DNA from: Verrucomicrobiota bacterium
GTDB taxonomy: Bacteria > Verrucomicrobiota > Verrucomicrobiia > Opitutales > Opitutaceae
Assembly: GCA_019510185.1 (NCBI GenBank)
Contig: JAEKKV010000018.1
Span: 44,582-108,581 of the forward strand
Direction of reading: 5' to 3'
DNA length: 64,000 nt
Shown here: positions 8,035 through 17,011 of the stretch, piece by piece
Numbering within the stretch: the stretch's first letter is position 1
Layout: every line of letters starts with the position of its first letter
Made by a program: the position numbers and the translations under genes
The notes under the pieces: generated by a model
What the model was told of the DNA's origin: nothing
The model's input: only the letters and a program-made list of their open reading frames with translations
Databases searched by the model: none

Positions 8035-8913
8035 GTGAGCATCGTCGTCTTCAGTCCCGCGAAACTAAACCTGTTTCTCGCCATCACCGGCCGGAGAGCC
8101 GACGGGTTTCACGATCTCGTGTCGGTCGCGGCGCCGGTCGGCTTTGGGGACACGCTGAAAATCGAGCCGGTGGCGGAGGGGTTTTCCCTGCGATGCGACG
8201 AGCCGGCGCTGGAGATTGACGAGACCAACCTCGTCCTCCGCGCCGCCCGCGCCTTCGCGAAGGCGTCGGGCTGGACCGGCGGCGCGAACTTCACGTTGGA
8301 GAAGCGGATTCCGATGGGCGCGGGTTTGGGCGGGGGCAGCAGCAACGCCGCCGCCGTGCTCCTCGGAATGAACCGGCTCGCCGGTCATCCGCTCGACGCC
8401 GCGCGCCTGGAAGAACTGGCGGCGCAACTGGGATCCGATTGCGTCCTCTTCCTGCGGGACGGCCCGGTGGTCATGCGCGGACGCGGCGAATGCGTGGAGC
8501 CGCTCCCGCCGGCGGCGGCGGCCCGGCTGAGAGGCCGGCGTGTGCTCATCTTCAAACCCAGTTTCTCCATCAGCACGGTGTGGGCCTATCGTCAGCTCGC
8601 CGCCGGCGCACCCGCCTCCTACCTGCCGGCGGCCGAAGCCGAGGCCCGGTTGGCGGCTTGGCTGGCGGGGGATTCGACGGCCGAGGCGCTTTTGCTCAAC
8701 ACCATGGAGCCTCCCGCGTTCACCAAATACCTGGCGCTTCCCGTCCTGCTCGACGTGCTGCGCGCCCGTTTCGGGCTGGCGCCGCGCATGAGCGGAAGCG
8801 GCAGCGCCTGCTTCGCCTTGCTGGCGGAGGATGCCGCCATCGGGGAGATCACCGCTTGTATCCGCGAGCATTGGGGCCGGGACGTTTTCGTGGTGGAAAC
8901 GCGTTTCGCCTGA
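8035..8913 (+). CDS. ispE: 4-diphosphocytidyl-2-C-methyl-D-erythritol kinase
   Basis: IspE phosphorylates CDP-methylerythritol with ATP (fourth MEP step). This 292-residue GHMP kinase shows the substrate-binding start FSPAKLNLFL and the ATP loop PMGAGLGGGSSNAAA, followed by GSDCVLFLRDGPV and the C-terminal RMSGSGSACFAL. Two in-frame GTG codons could start it, at 8005 and 8035; the second leaves six residues before SPAKLNLF, as in the E. coli enzyme, so it is preferred. It is divergent from pyrF-ispD-ispF, so three consecutive MEP-pathway enzymes lie within 3 kb. Confidence 0.95.
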   Translation: MSIVVFSPAKLNLFLAITGRRADGFHDLVSVAAPVGFGDTLKIEPVAEGFSLRCDEPALEIDETNLVLRAARAFAKASGWTGGANFTLEKRIPMGAGLGGGSSNAAAVLLGMNRLAGHPLDAARLEELAAQLGSDCVLFLRDGPVVMRGRGECVEPLPPAAAARLRGRRVLIFKPSFSISTVWAYRQLAAGAPASYLPAAEAEARLAAWLAGDSTAEALLLNTMEPPAFTKYLALPVLLDVLRARFGLAPRMSGSGSACFALLAEDAAIGEITACIREHWGRDVFVVETRFA

Positions 8914-9028
8914 TGTCTGCAAAAGTCGCAAGGGTTTCACAAAAGCGAGTTGACCCTGCGCGGTGCGCCGGCCGTTATCGAAGATCGCTGCCTGCTTCAC
9001 CTCTACTCCTGGCTGGCGGCTCTCTTTA

Positions 9029-10798
9029 ATGCCCATGGAAGACCGCGGTAAGACCGAGACCATCGTGCAAGGCATCTCCGCCTCGCAGGGTATCGCGTAT
9101 GGGCAGACGTTCCTCTACATCCAGAGCGACCTTGAGGTGCCTTCCTACCAGGTCGAGCCGGCCAAACGCGTCGAGGAGATCGCGCGTTTCGACCATGCGA
9201 TTCTTATCACGCGGCAGCAGATCCAGAAGATCATGGCCGAGGTGGATAAAAATTTGGGCGCGGACGAAGCCCGCATCTTCGACGCGCACTTGCTGGTGCT
9301 CGAGGACCAGGCGCTGATTTCCGAGACGATCCGCGAATTCGAAACCACCGGCTACAACGTCGAGACCTGCTTCAACCGCGTTTCGCAGCGCTACATCAAG
9401 GCCTTCTCCGAAATCGACGACGAGTACCTGCGGGAACGCGCGGGCGACATCCGCGACGTGGCGCAGCGCGTCTTGCAAAATTTGCTCGGCCAGACCGGGC
9501 AGAGCCTGAGCCAGCTGGTGGAAAAACGGGTGATCGTGGCCAACGACATCTCGCCTTCCGACACGGCCGGGATCGACAGTTCGCAGGCGCTGGCGATCGT
9601 CACCGACTCCGGTAGCAAGACCAGTCACGCGGTCATCGTGGCCCGCTCAATGCAGGTGCCTGCGGTCGTGGGCGTGCGCGACCTGACCTCGCAGGTCAAA
9701 CCCGGGGACTGGGCGCTCGTGGATGGTTACGAAGGCATCGTTATTCTGAACCCGTCGGAGCACACGCTCTTCCGTTACGGCAAGATCCAGCGGCGGAAAA
9801 AAGGATTTGAGCAACGCCTGCTTGAGGCGAATCGCCAGCCGGCCGTCACACTCGACGGCGTCGCCGTCACCATCCGGGCAAACATCGAGAAGGTGGACGA
9901 GGTCGCGTTGGTGAAGGAATTTCTGGCCGAAGGCGTGGGGCTTTTTCGCACCGAGTATCTTTACCTGAGCGCCAACCGCATCCCGTCGGAGCAGGAGCAA
10001 TACGTCGCCTACAAAAGCGTGGTGACGGCGCTGGCACCCGCGCCGGTGGTGATCCGCACGCTCGATTTGGGCGGCGACAAGCCCATGGCCGGCACCGCGC
10101 ACCTGTTTCCCAAGGAGGACAATCCCTTCCTCGGCTACCGCGCCATCCGTTTCTGTCTCGATCACCCCGACATTTTCAAGGACCAGCTCCGGGCCGTGCT
10201 GCGTGCCAGCGCCCACGGGCTCGTCCACCTGATGTACCCGATGATCAGCGGCCGCGAGGAACTTGCCCGCGCCAACGCGGTGCTCGACGAGTGCAAGGCC
10301 GAGCTGACGGCGAAGGGCATCCCCTTCGACAAAAATTTGATGGTCGGCTCAATGATCGAGATTCCGAGCGCGGCGGTGACCGCGGACCTGCTCGCGCAAG
10401 ACTGCGATTTCTTCAGCATCGGCACCAACGACCTCATCCAATACCTGCTGGCGATCGACCGGGTGAACGATCGCATCGCCCACCTTTACGAGCCGACGCA
10501 TCCCGCCGTGGTGCGCACGTTGAAAAACGTGATCGACCAGGCGCACAAGCAGAAGATCAAGGTGAGCGTGTGCGGTGAGATGGCGGGCGACGCGGTTTAC
10601 GCGCCCTTACTGCTTGGCCTGGGCGTGGACGAATTGAGCATGACTCCGCCGCTCGTGCCCGCGGTGAAATACCTGCTGCGTTCGATGACGATGGTCGATG
10701 CCAAGAAACTGGCGCAGGAAGCGCTGGAGTTGAACTCGGCCAAAGATATTTACGCGCTCTGCCTCCGCTTCTACAGCGAGCGCGTGAAGGTGGAATAA
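9029..10798 (+). CDS. ptsI: Phosphoenolpyruvate-protein phosphotransferase (enzyme I of the PTS)
   Basis: Enzyme I takes phosphate from PEP and passes it to HPr. At 589 residues it is full length, with the N-terminal HPr-binding domain, the phosphohistidine site GSKTSHAVIVAR (His200), and the PEP-binding barrel (FLFRTEYLYL, IRTLDLGGDKP, and the catalytic VCGEMAGDA loop with its Cys). The start is ATG 9029, with a second ATG two codons on. No HPr gene, EII permease or HPr kinase is near, so in this organism the protein may serve a regulatory phosphorelay as well as sugar uptake. The 115 bases after ispE contain no recognisable gene. Confidence 0.95.
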   Translation: MPMEDRGKTETIVQGISASQGIAYGQTFLYIQSDLEVPSYQVEPAKRVEEIARFDHAILITRQQIQKIMAEVDKNLGADEARIFDAHLLVLEDQALISETIREFETTGYNVETCFNRVSQRYIKAFSEIDDEYLRERAGDIRDVAQRVLQNLLGQTGQSLSQLVEKRVIVANDISPSDTAGIDSSQALAIVTDSGSKTSHAVIVARSMQVPAVVGVRDLTSQVKPGDWALVDGYEGIVILNPSEHTLFRYGKIQRRKKGFEQRLLEANRQPAVTLDGVAVTIRANIEKVDEVALVKEFLAEGVGLFRTEYLYLSANRIPSEQEQYVAYKSVVTALAPAPVVIRTLDLGGDKPMAGTAHLFPKEDNPFLGYRAIRFCLDHPDIFKDQLRAVLRASAHGLVHLMYPMISGREELARANAVLDECKAELTAKGIPFDKNLMVGSMIEIPSAAVTADLLAQDCDFFSIGTNDLIQYLLAIDRVNDRIAHLYEPTHPAVVRTLKNVIDQAHKQKIKVSVCGEMAGDAVYAPLLLGLGVDELSMTPPLVPAVKYLLRSMTMVDAKKLAQEALELNSAKDIYALCLRFYSERVKVE

Positions 10799-10831
10799 AC
10801 CGGTTTCGGAAAATCCCGGAATCGTGGCGAA

Positions 10832-13378
10832 CTATCGGGTGAACGTCGCTTTCACCCGTTTCGATATCAGCATGTACGGGATCCAGATGGCCGCCGGCAG
10901 GATCGCTTGGGCGATTTGAGGAGGGGGCGGGGATTTTCCCGCGGTCGTGGCGACCTTGATGAGATGATGGCAGGCCCAGTCGTCGAAGCCGAGGAAGAGC
11001 ACGCTGAAACCCAGCATGGCGATGGTGGTGGCGGGGAACAGGCGCTTGCGTCCGTAAAACAGGATCAACATCAGCACGCTTCCGACGATCAAGATGAGGT
11101 TGCCGATCACCTCGGTCACGATGAGCGGGCCGAGCGCGCTTTGATAACCGGCGTTCCCCGGCGTTGTCATCGCGTCCCAGGTGTCTTGATGAAACGAGGC
11201 GTTCATCACGGTGTAGCTTTGGACGATCAGTATCAGCGGACGAATGGTCACCCCGATGCCTACGAGGACGAGCCAGCCGCCCAAGCCGGCGAGGTTGGAG
11301 TCGGGCGTCAGTTCCGGAGGGGAGGCGGGCTGATGACGGATCACGCGCACAGCGACGAGCGTCGCCACCGTCAGTGTCACGAGGGCGACGAGCGTGAGCA
11401 TCCAGTTGAGGCGAAAATCCGGCGGTGGCGGCGCGGCGGCGGGAACGACATCGTGGTGAGTGAGCGTGTAGCCAAGGGAATCGCGGTAATGATTGATCGT
11501 TTCCACATGGTGGGGCACTTGATCCACCGGCACGTAGTCGGCCAGGGATTCCCACGTATAGTTCATCACCACGACCTTGCCCTCCCCGGAGATGCCCGCG
11601 CTGGCGCGGAAGGCTCCGTCTTCGGTGACGTTGTGATCGGGCGTGACGGTCCAGGTTTTCGGAAGGTTGACCGTGGTGGTGAGTTTGACGTTCACCGGAT
11701 GCTCGACGGCGAGCGGCATGGAGCGGACGGTCGTGTGCGGACGCACCGCGTAGTCGGCGACGGGCTTCGGATAGAACTCGGCTTTGACGCCTTTGTTGTC
11801 GGTCTGTTTTTCCCACAGTTTCGGGACGGAGTATTCCTCCTCGACGGTGACGACGTTGTGGTGCGTCTCTTCGCTCCAGGAAACGGGCTTCGTGAGGGTG
11901 AGTCCGGGATAGGCGGAGGCGTAATAATTGACGTAGTCCTTGCCGATCTGTTCGGGCGTGGTTTCGAGGAAATAATCGCGGGTGGAGTCGGCACTCGTGC
12001 CGGTGTAGCGGGTCGTCACATGAAAGTGCGCGGGTTGGTCGAACGCGGTGACGTTGAAGGTCTCATCGATGACCATGGACCGGCGCGCTCCGGCCGGGAT
12101 TTCGATGGGAGTGAGCGCGGTTTCGCCGGGCTTGATCACCAGCGCCCGCTGGTAGTCGGGCAAGCCGCGCCAGCCGAGGTCGCCTTGCTGGTGGGTGCGG
12201 GTGGGGTCGTACCATCCGTAGCCGCCGCCCGGACGGGGAATGCACGCGATCACATGGTCGAAATCGTTGGGAGAAGGGAGCCAGGCGTCGATCTTGCCGC
12301 GATAATCGGTGTTGAGCAGCGCGGGCCAGGCGGTGAGGCCCGCCGCCCGCATGAGGGTGCAGAAGAGCAGCGCCTTGTCCTTGCAGTCGCCAAACCGCCG
12401 GGCGAGCACCTCGGCCGGCGGCGTGGGTCGATAGGAGCCGGTGCCGAGTTCCATGCCCAGGTACCGCACTTCCTGCTGCACGAACTGGAGCAGGGCGATG
12501 GTGCGATCGTTGTCCGTGGTCAGACCGCGGGTGAGCGCGGCGGCTCTTTCCTTGATCGTGGCGTCGGGATCCGAACTCGCGGCGTAGAGCGGCAGGGCCC
12601 AGGCGACCACATCGGCCCAGTGGGAATATTCGGTGAATTGGATGTAGGGATACGCATCAAACCAGGCGGGCGTGCCTTTCTCCGATTCGATGGGCGTGAG
12701 GTCGTGTCCTTCCCAGGTCAGGACGTCGGTGGCACCGTGGTGTTCGACGGTGGCCGCGAGCGGCACCTTGCCCACGGCCTGATGCAGCAGGGGGCGGTCT
12801 GCCGGCACGAGGATCCGAAGACGCTGGTGGCGCACGGGCACGGACCATCCGGCCGAAGAGCTGTCAAGGTAGCGACCGCCGAAGACGGGGTTCCAGCCGC
12901 GGCGGGTGAAGGCGTAGTCCACGACATCGCCTACGCGAACATCGTCGAGCAGCACGAGCGCGGTGAGTTCGCCGTTGAGCATGTGCCGGTCGAGGTCGCG
13001 CTCCTGCTGGATGGTTTTGACGAGATCGGCCTTGAGCCGTTCCTGGACCACTCCTTCGCGGATCACCCGCAGGTGATGCAACGTGAGCTGCTCATAGGCC
13101 GGATCGTAGTTCCAGCTCAGGCGTGCGCCCGACTGGAGCGAACCAGCGGACGTGATGCGATAGACCGTGTGAAAATAGGCGGATTGCTCCGGCACGTTCA
13201 ACTGCCGGTCGAGGAGCAGGTAATCGTAACCGTAGCTGACTTCAGCGGGAGGAGTGGGGGTGAGCGGAGGCGTTTCCGAATCGACAATCCAGTCGGGCGG
13301 TGACGCGAGAAGGACGGCGGCGCCGGCGAGGGCGCGAGCACCCGAGGCCAGGGTAAGAAACAGAAGGAACAAGCGCAT
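10832..13378 (-). CDS. DUF3857-transglutaminase-DUF2569 fusion membrane protein
   Basis: This 848-residue protein combines three parts. After a signal peptide (first ~20 residues) comes a DUF3857 region (about 50-230), then a transglutaminase-like domain (about 270-400) with the triad elements RRFGDCKDKALLF (Cys), FDHVIAC (His) and YDPTRT (Asp). A long beta-rich stretch follows, then a membrane helix near 665-685, and finally a four-helix DUF2569 domain (from LAGLGGWLVLVGIGV). DUF3857-transglutaminase proteins are common in Bacteroidota and Verrucomicrobiota and face the periplasm; the substrate is unknown. The attached DUF2569 domain is the unusual part. It lies downstream of the prenyl synthase gene on the same strand. 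Confidence 0.85.
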   Translation of the reverse strand: MRLFLLFLTLASGARALAGAAVLLASPPDWIVDSETPPLTPTPPAEVSYGYDYLLLDRQLNVPEQSAYFHTVYRITSAGSLQSGARLSWNYDPAYEQLTLHHLRVIREGVVQERLKADLVKTIQQERDLDRHMLNGELTALVLLDDVRVGDVVDYAFTRRGWNPVFGGRYLDSSSAGWSVPVRHQRLRILVPADRPLLHQAVGKVPLAATVEHHGATDVLTWEGHDLTPIESEKGTPAWFDAYPYIQFTEYSHWADVVAWALPLYAASSDPDATIKERAAALTRGLTTDNDRTIALLQFVQQEVRYLGMELGTGSYRPTPPAEVLARRFGDCKDKALLFCTLMRAAGLTAWPALLNTDYRGKIDAWLPSPNDFDHVIACIPRPGGGYGWYDPTRTHQQGDLGWRGLPDYQRALVIKPGETALTPIEIPAGARRSMVIDETFNVTAFDQPAHFHVTTRYTGTSADSTRDYFLETTPEQIGKDYVNYYASAYPGLTLTKPVSWSEETHHNVVTVEEEYSVPKLWEKQTDNKGVKAEFYPKPVADYAVRPHTTVRSMPLAVEHPVNVKLTTTVNLPKTWTVTPDHNVTEDGAFRASAGISGEGKVVVMNYTWESLADYVPVDQVPHHVETINHYRDSLGYTLTHHDVVPAAAPPPPDFRLNWMLTLVALVTLTVATLVAVRVIRHQPASPPELTPDSNLAGLGGWLVLVGIGVTIRPLILIVQSYTVMNASFHQDTWDAMTTPGNAGYQSALGPLIVTEVIGNLILIVGSVLMLILFYGRKRLFPATTIAMLGFSVLFLGFDDWACHHLIKVATTAGKSPPPPQIAQAILPAAIWIPYMLISKRVKATFTR

Positions 13379-13450
13379 GCTGGTGGCGGCAAGGGCACCA
13401 GCCCGGCATCAGTCGGGCAAACGCAAACTCAGGGCAGGCGGAAGATTAAT

Positions 13451-14344
13451 CTATTTCACCCGGGCGGTCATCGTCTGGGTCAGCTCGGTTAGAAACGCCG
13501 TGTCGCCGGGCAGGGAACGCAGGGCTTGGAGAGCGCGATCGGTCTGCTCCTGGGCCATGCGGCGAGCGTTTTCGATACCGTGGAGTTTCACATACGTGGT
13601 CTTGCCGGCTTGGGCGTCCTTGCCGGCGGTCTTGCCCAAGGTCGTGCTGTCGGCGGTGGCGTCGAGCACGTCGTCGATGATCTGAAACGCCAGCCCAAGA
13701 TGCCGGCCGGCCGTGCGGAGCAAGCCGAGGTCGGATTCGCCGGCGCCTCCGATAAGTCCGCCGAAAACGAGCGAAGCCTCGATCATCGCGGCGGTTTTGT
13801 TGAGATGGATGAAATCGAGTTCGGCGGCGGTGGCGTCGGTTTTTTTCTCGGCGAGCAGGTCCTGCATTTGTCCGCCGATGAGGCGCGCGCTCCCGGCGGC
13901 GTCGGCGAGTTCGCGGACAAGGGCGGTGGTGAGGCGGGGATCGGCGGCGTAACGGGTCAGGAGCAGGAAGGCGTGGGTGAGGAGGGCGTCGCCGGCGAGC
14001 AGCGCGGTGGCTTCGTCGAACTGCCGGTGGGCGGTGGGCCGGCCGCGACGCAGGTCGTCGTTGTCCATGCACGGCAAGTCGTCATGGATGAGCGAGTACG
14101 TGTGGACGCATTCGATGGCGACGGCGGCCGGCAGGGCTGGGTCGACGGCCGGGCCGGAGAACAGTTCGGCGGCGGAAAGCACGAGGACGGGACGCAGCCG
14201 TTTGCCGCCGGCCTGCAGGCTGTAGCGCATGGCTTCATGGATGCGCGCCGGGCCGGTTTCCGCGCCGCCATAAACAGGCACGAGTTCATCGAGGGCGCGT
14301 TCGATCCGGGTGATGCGTTGGTTTAATTTGGTTGTGAAGTCCAT
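13451..14344 (-). CDS. ispA: Polyprenyl (farnesyl/geranylgeranyl) diphosphate synthase
   Basis: A trans-prenyltransferase of 297 residues that condenses isopentenyl diphosphate with allylic diphosphates. The first Asp-rich motif reads SLIHDDLPCMDNDDLRRG, the second QIIDDVLDATAD, and both are intact; the DDLPCMDND form is the type found in bacterial short-chain enzymes such as IspA. GKRLRPVLVL precedes them. The product length cannot be fixed by eye, so farnesyl or geranylgeranyl diphosphate is possible. ATG 14344 gives a normal N-terminus; upstream extension would overlap the divergent gene. It uses the product of the nearby ispD, ispE and ispF pathway. Confidence 0.88.
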   Translation of the reverse strand: MDFTTKLNQRITRIERALDELVPVYGGAETGPARIHEAMRYSLQAGGKRLRPVLVLSAAELFSGPAVDPALPAAVAIECVHTYSLIHDDLPCMDNDDLRRGRPTAHRQFDEATALLAGDALLTHAFLLLTRYAADPRLTTALVRELADAAGSARLIGGQMQDLLAEKKTDATAAELDFIHLNKTAAMIEASLVFGGLIGGAGESDLGLLRTAGRHLGLAFQIIDDVLDATADSTTLGKTAGKDAQAGKTTYVKLHGIENARRMAQEQTDRALQALRSLPGDTAFLTELTQTMTARVK

Positions 14345-14384
14345 CGGCGGGCAGCTACCTTTCGTAGAAAAATCGCCCCCCGCA

Positions 14385-14996
14385 ATGCCTTCCCTTGAGC
14401 AAGTTTGCAAACGCCTCTTTTCGAGTTCCGCCTGGTTCTTCAAAGCCATTGCCGGCGCCCTCTTGCTGGCGATCCCGGTCGTGCATTTTTTCGCCTTCGG
14501 TTATCTTTACGCCATGGTGGAGCAGGCCCGGCGCGGGGAGGACTTGGAATTTCCCGAGTGGGAGGACTGGCGCCGACTGTTTATCAACGGAATCCCGGCG
14601 TTCGTGATCTTTCTGGTTCTTGGCGTCGCGCCCATCCTGTGCGCCTGGGTATTAACCTACCCGTTGCGGCTCCTGCCGGTGAATTACGGGGTGTTTGTTT
14701 ATTTGCCGCTGGTGCCGGCCTTGATGCTGGCGGGACCGCTCACGGCGGCCGGTATTTACCAATATCAAAAACGCGGGGAATACCGCGATGCGTTCCGTTT
14801 TTATGTGCTCATCGCCATGCTGCGCTCGAGCAAGGCCTACTTCTGGGTGCCGACTTTTGCGCTGATCGGGTTTCTCGCGGTTGGATGTCCCTTGATGACC
14901 TTCACGGTTTTCGTGGGGCTGGCGGCCAGCTGGACGTATTACGCCGCGTATTTCCGTTTCGTGGAAGAGTCTCGCAAAAGCTCGGCGCGTCCCTGA
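14385..14996 (+). CDS. DUF4013 membrane protein
   Basis: A 203-residue integral membrane protein with about five hydrophobic helices. The cytoplasmic stretch after the first helix, LEFPEWEDWRRLFINGIPA, is the hallmark of DUF4013, a family common in archaea and in some bacteria with no known function. ATG 14385 lies 40 bases from the divergent prenyl synthase start, leaving a very short shared promoter region. It is followed by two further envelope genes on the same strand, which may form an operon. Confidence 0.75.
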   Translation: MPSLEQVCKRLFSSSAWFFKAIAGALLLAIPVVHFFAFGYLYAMVEQARRGEDLEFPEWEDWRRLFINGIPAFVIFLVLGVAPILCAWVLTYPLRLLPVNYGVFVYLPLVPALMLAGPLTAAGIYQYQKRGEYRDAFRFYVLIAMLRSSKAYFWVPTFALIGFLAVGCPLMTFTVFVGLAASWTYYAAYFRFVEESRKSSARP

Positions 14997-15059
14997 GATC
15001 AACGCCGGAACCCGCGGCCTTTCGCGACATCGAGAACCTTTGATTTTTCGCATACCAAC

Positions 15060-15782
15060 ATGGCTTCCTTAACCAAGACTGAACGTGCGTTGCAGGGTCC
15101 CGGCATTTTCGAAATCACACTGGGTGTCGTCTTCAGTATCGCCCTCGGCGTGATTCTGTCGGCGCTCTACCTTATTTTCAAAACGGTCGAGACCGCCAAG
15201 GAAATGCCGAAGGAGCCGGTGATCGGCGCGGTGTATTTTCTGGAAGGCTCGTCGGCCTCCGGAAAGGCGCACCAATGGGGACGCAAACACCAGCTATTGG
15301 TCGACGGCGGAACGGCGGATATCACGTTCACCGAGGATGAACTCAACGCCTGGATGGCGAGCGTGATGCCCAAGGCCGCCGTCAAGCCGCCCGCCGCCAA
15401 AGCGCCTGCCGGCAAGGCGGCTCCCGCCGCGCCCAAGACGGACGGCTCCACGGCGTTTGTGGTGCCGGATCAGCCCAATTTCCGCATCCGCGACGGCGTG
15501 CTGCAAGTGGGTGTGCCGGCGACGGTGAACGTCTTTGGCGCGAGCCTGCCGTTGATCGTGCAGACGCGCGGACACTTTGAACACGGCCAGGAGAGTTTTG
15601 TTTTCAAAGCAGACGAACTCTACATCGGCTCGCTCCCTGCGCATCGCATACCGGGCCTCACCGGTTGGATCACCCGGCGGGCGGTGGCGGAGCAGGATAT
15701 CCCCGACGATCTGCGCGCCGCCTGGCGCAAGCTTTCGCTGGTGGCCGTCGAAGGCAACGTGCTGCACCTTTCATTGCCGTGA
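15060..15782 (+). CDS. Single-pass membrane protein of unknown function
   Basis: I do not recognise this 240-residue protein. It has a polar N-terminus, one membrane helix at about residues 16-40 (FEITLGVVFSIALGVILSAL), and then a domain predicted to lie outside the cytoplasm. An Ala/Pro/Lys-rich linker at about 103-127 (PPAAKAPAGKAAPAAP) separates a short beta-rich part from a longer C-terminal part that contains FRIRDGVLQVGVPATVNVFG. The stop codon overlaps the next start by one base, so the two genes are translationally coupled. An envelope role is likely, nothing more specific. Confidence 0.7.
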   Translation: MASLTKTERALQGPGIFEITLGVVFSIALGVILSALYLIFKTVETAKEMPKEPVIGAVYFLEGSSASGKAHQWGRKHQLLVDGGTADITFTEDELNAWMASVMPKAAVKPPAAKAPAGKAAPAAPKTDGSTAFVVPDQPNFRIRDGVLQVGVPATVNVFGASLPLIVQTRGHFEHGQESFVFKADELYIGSLPAHRIPGLTGWITRRAVAEQDIPDDLRAAWRKLSLVAVEGNVLHLSLP

Positions 15783-16996
15783 TGCCTGGCCTTCGGTGGA
15801 TCGGCGCGGGACTGTCCGGGGTTTTGACCGGATGTATTCTCAGCGCCCAACCTGCCGCCGGACCGGCGGCAACGCCGGCCGCTTCGCCTGCTGTTGCCGG
15901 AAAGCCCGCCGGAAAATCCGAGGTGCCGCGGGTTTTTTATACAGGGCGGGGACAGTTTGAAATCATCGCGGTGGAGTCCGCCGCCGCGCAGGCAACCTTG
16001 GAGTTGGCCACGAATGTCTGGAACGCCTTGGCGCCGCTCATGGAATTGCCCGCGGAGGGGTTTTCCTCGGCAGTGGCGGTCCGCCTCGTACCGGCGGAGC
16101 AGTGGAAGGAGACGATGCTGTTCACCACGGTCATGGAGCCCGGCGGATTGGTGAACGTGCGCATTCGCTGGACGGCCGGGATGGATTCGCTGGTCGTGCG
16201 CCGGGCGCTGGTGCAGGCGCTGCTGTTGCGTCGGGCGGTGGCCTGGCACGGCACGAGCGAACATGTCACCGTGCCGCTTTGGCTGGAGCAGGCCTGCACC
16301 GCCTGGAGCCTGACGAAGGAACGTCCGGCGATGCTGGATGCGATGCAGCAGGAGTCCGTCCGGCTGCCGCCGCCGCCGCTGGAATCGTTGCTAGGCTGGC
16401 AGCGTGGAACGGTCGAGTCGCGTGGCTGGGAACTCGCGTCATTCTGGCTGCTGCTCCATTTGCAGGTGGAATCGGGAAACGAGCGACACTGGGAGGCGTG
16501 GGTGCAGGCGATTCTGGGCGGAGCGGACGGCGTCCGGGCTCTGCAGCGGACCTATGGCGGACTCTGGCGGGATGAAGCGACGCGCGAATTGTGGTGGCAG
16601 GTGGGTTTTTATCATCAGCGAAACCTTTACTTGCTGCCGATGCTCACCGCCGGGGAATCGCGTGAGTGGCTGGCCGACCGCAGCCGGTGGCTGTCGGTGC
16701 AAGAGGGTCGGGAGCGCGTGCTGACACCGGACGCGTTGTGGAATGCCCGGCAGGAGCCTTGGGTCCAGGCGGAGCTGAAGGAGCGCACGCGCCAGCTTCA
16801 AACCAAGCTCGCGGTGATCCATCCGTTTTACCGCAACGCCGTGATTTCGATGGGCCTGATGAACGAAGCCGCGTTGAAGGGCAAAGCGGCGGACTTTAAG
16901 AATGCGACGGACGCGTTGGCCCGCGATGCGGAGGACGGCCGGGAGCTGGAGGCGGCGACGGCAGCGGCGCTCGACGCGATCAGTGCGAGGCACTGA
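15782..16996 (+). CDS. Putative lipoprotein of unknown function, gluzincin-like segment
   Basis: The start MPGLRWIGAGLSGVLTGC looks like a lipoprotein signal, with LTGC as lipobox and Cys18 as the modified residue. The remaining 386 residues are mostly helical. The segment VTVPLWLEQACTAWSL resembles the helix 'P-x-W-L-x-E-G-x-A' that follows the zinc-binding motif in MA-clan peptidases, but I find no HExxH, so an active metallopeptidase is unlikely. Its start shares one base with the preceding gene's stop. It ends 15 bases from the convergent DRTGG gene with no clear terminator. Confidence 0.65.
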   Translation: MPGLRWIGAGLSGVLTGCILSAQPAAGPAATPAASPAVAGKPAGKSEVPRVFYTGRGQFEIIAVESAAAQATLELATNVWNALAPLMELPAEGFSSAVAVRLVPAEQWKETMLFTTVMEPGGLVNVRIRWTAGMDSLVVRRALVQALLLRRAVAWHGTSEHVTVPLWLEQACTAWSLTKERPAMLDAMQQESVRLPPPPLESLLGWQRGTVESRGWELASFWLLLHLQVESGNERHWEAWVQAILGGADGVRALQRTYGGLWRDEATRELWWQVGFYHQRNLYLLPMLTAGESREWLADRSRWLSVQEGRERVLTPDALWNARQEPWVQAELKERTRQLQTKLAVIHPFYRNAVISMGLMNEAALKGKAADFKNATDALARDAEDGRELEAATAAALDAISARH

Positions 16997-17011
16997 AGCC
17001 GTCCCGGTCGT

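Noticed and set aside
8914..9028. Possible HPr (ptsH) gene between ispE and ptsI
   Set aside because: All three plus-strand frames were read; none shows the HPr His15 motif or family pattern, and one that starts at 8913 (38 codons, MSAKVARV...) has no known resemblance.
10907..13303. Long open plus-strand frame opposite the DUF3857 gene
   Set aside because: No domain or motif is visible, while the opposite strand holds a clear DUF3857-transglutaminase protein.
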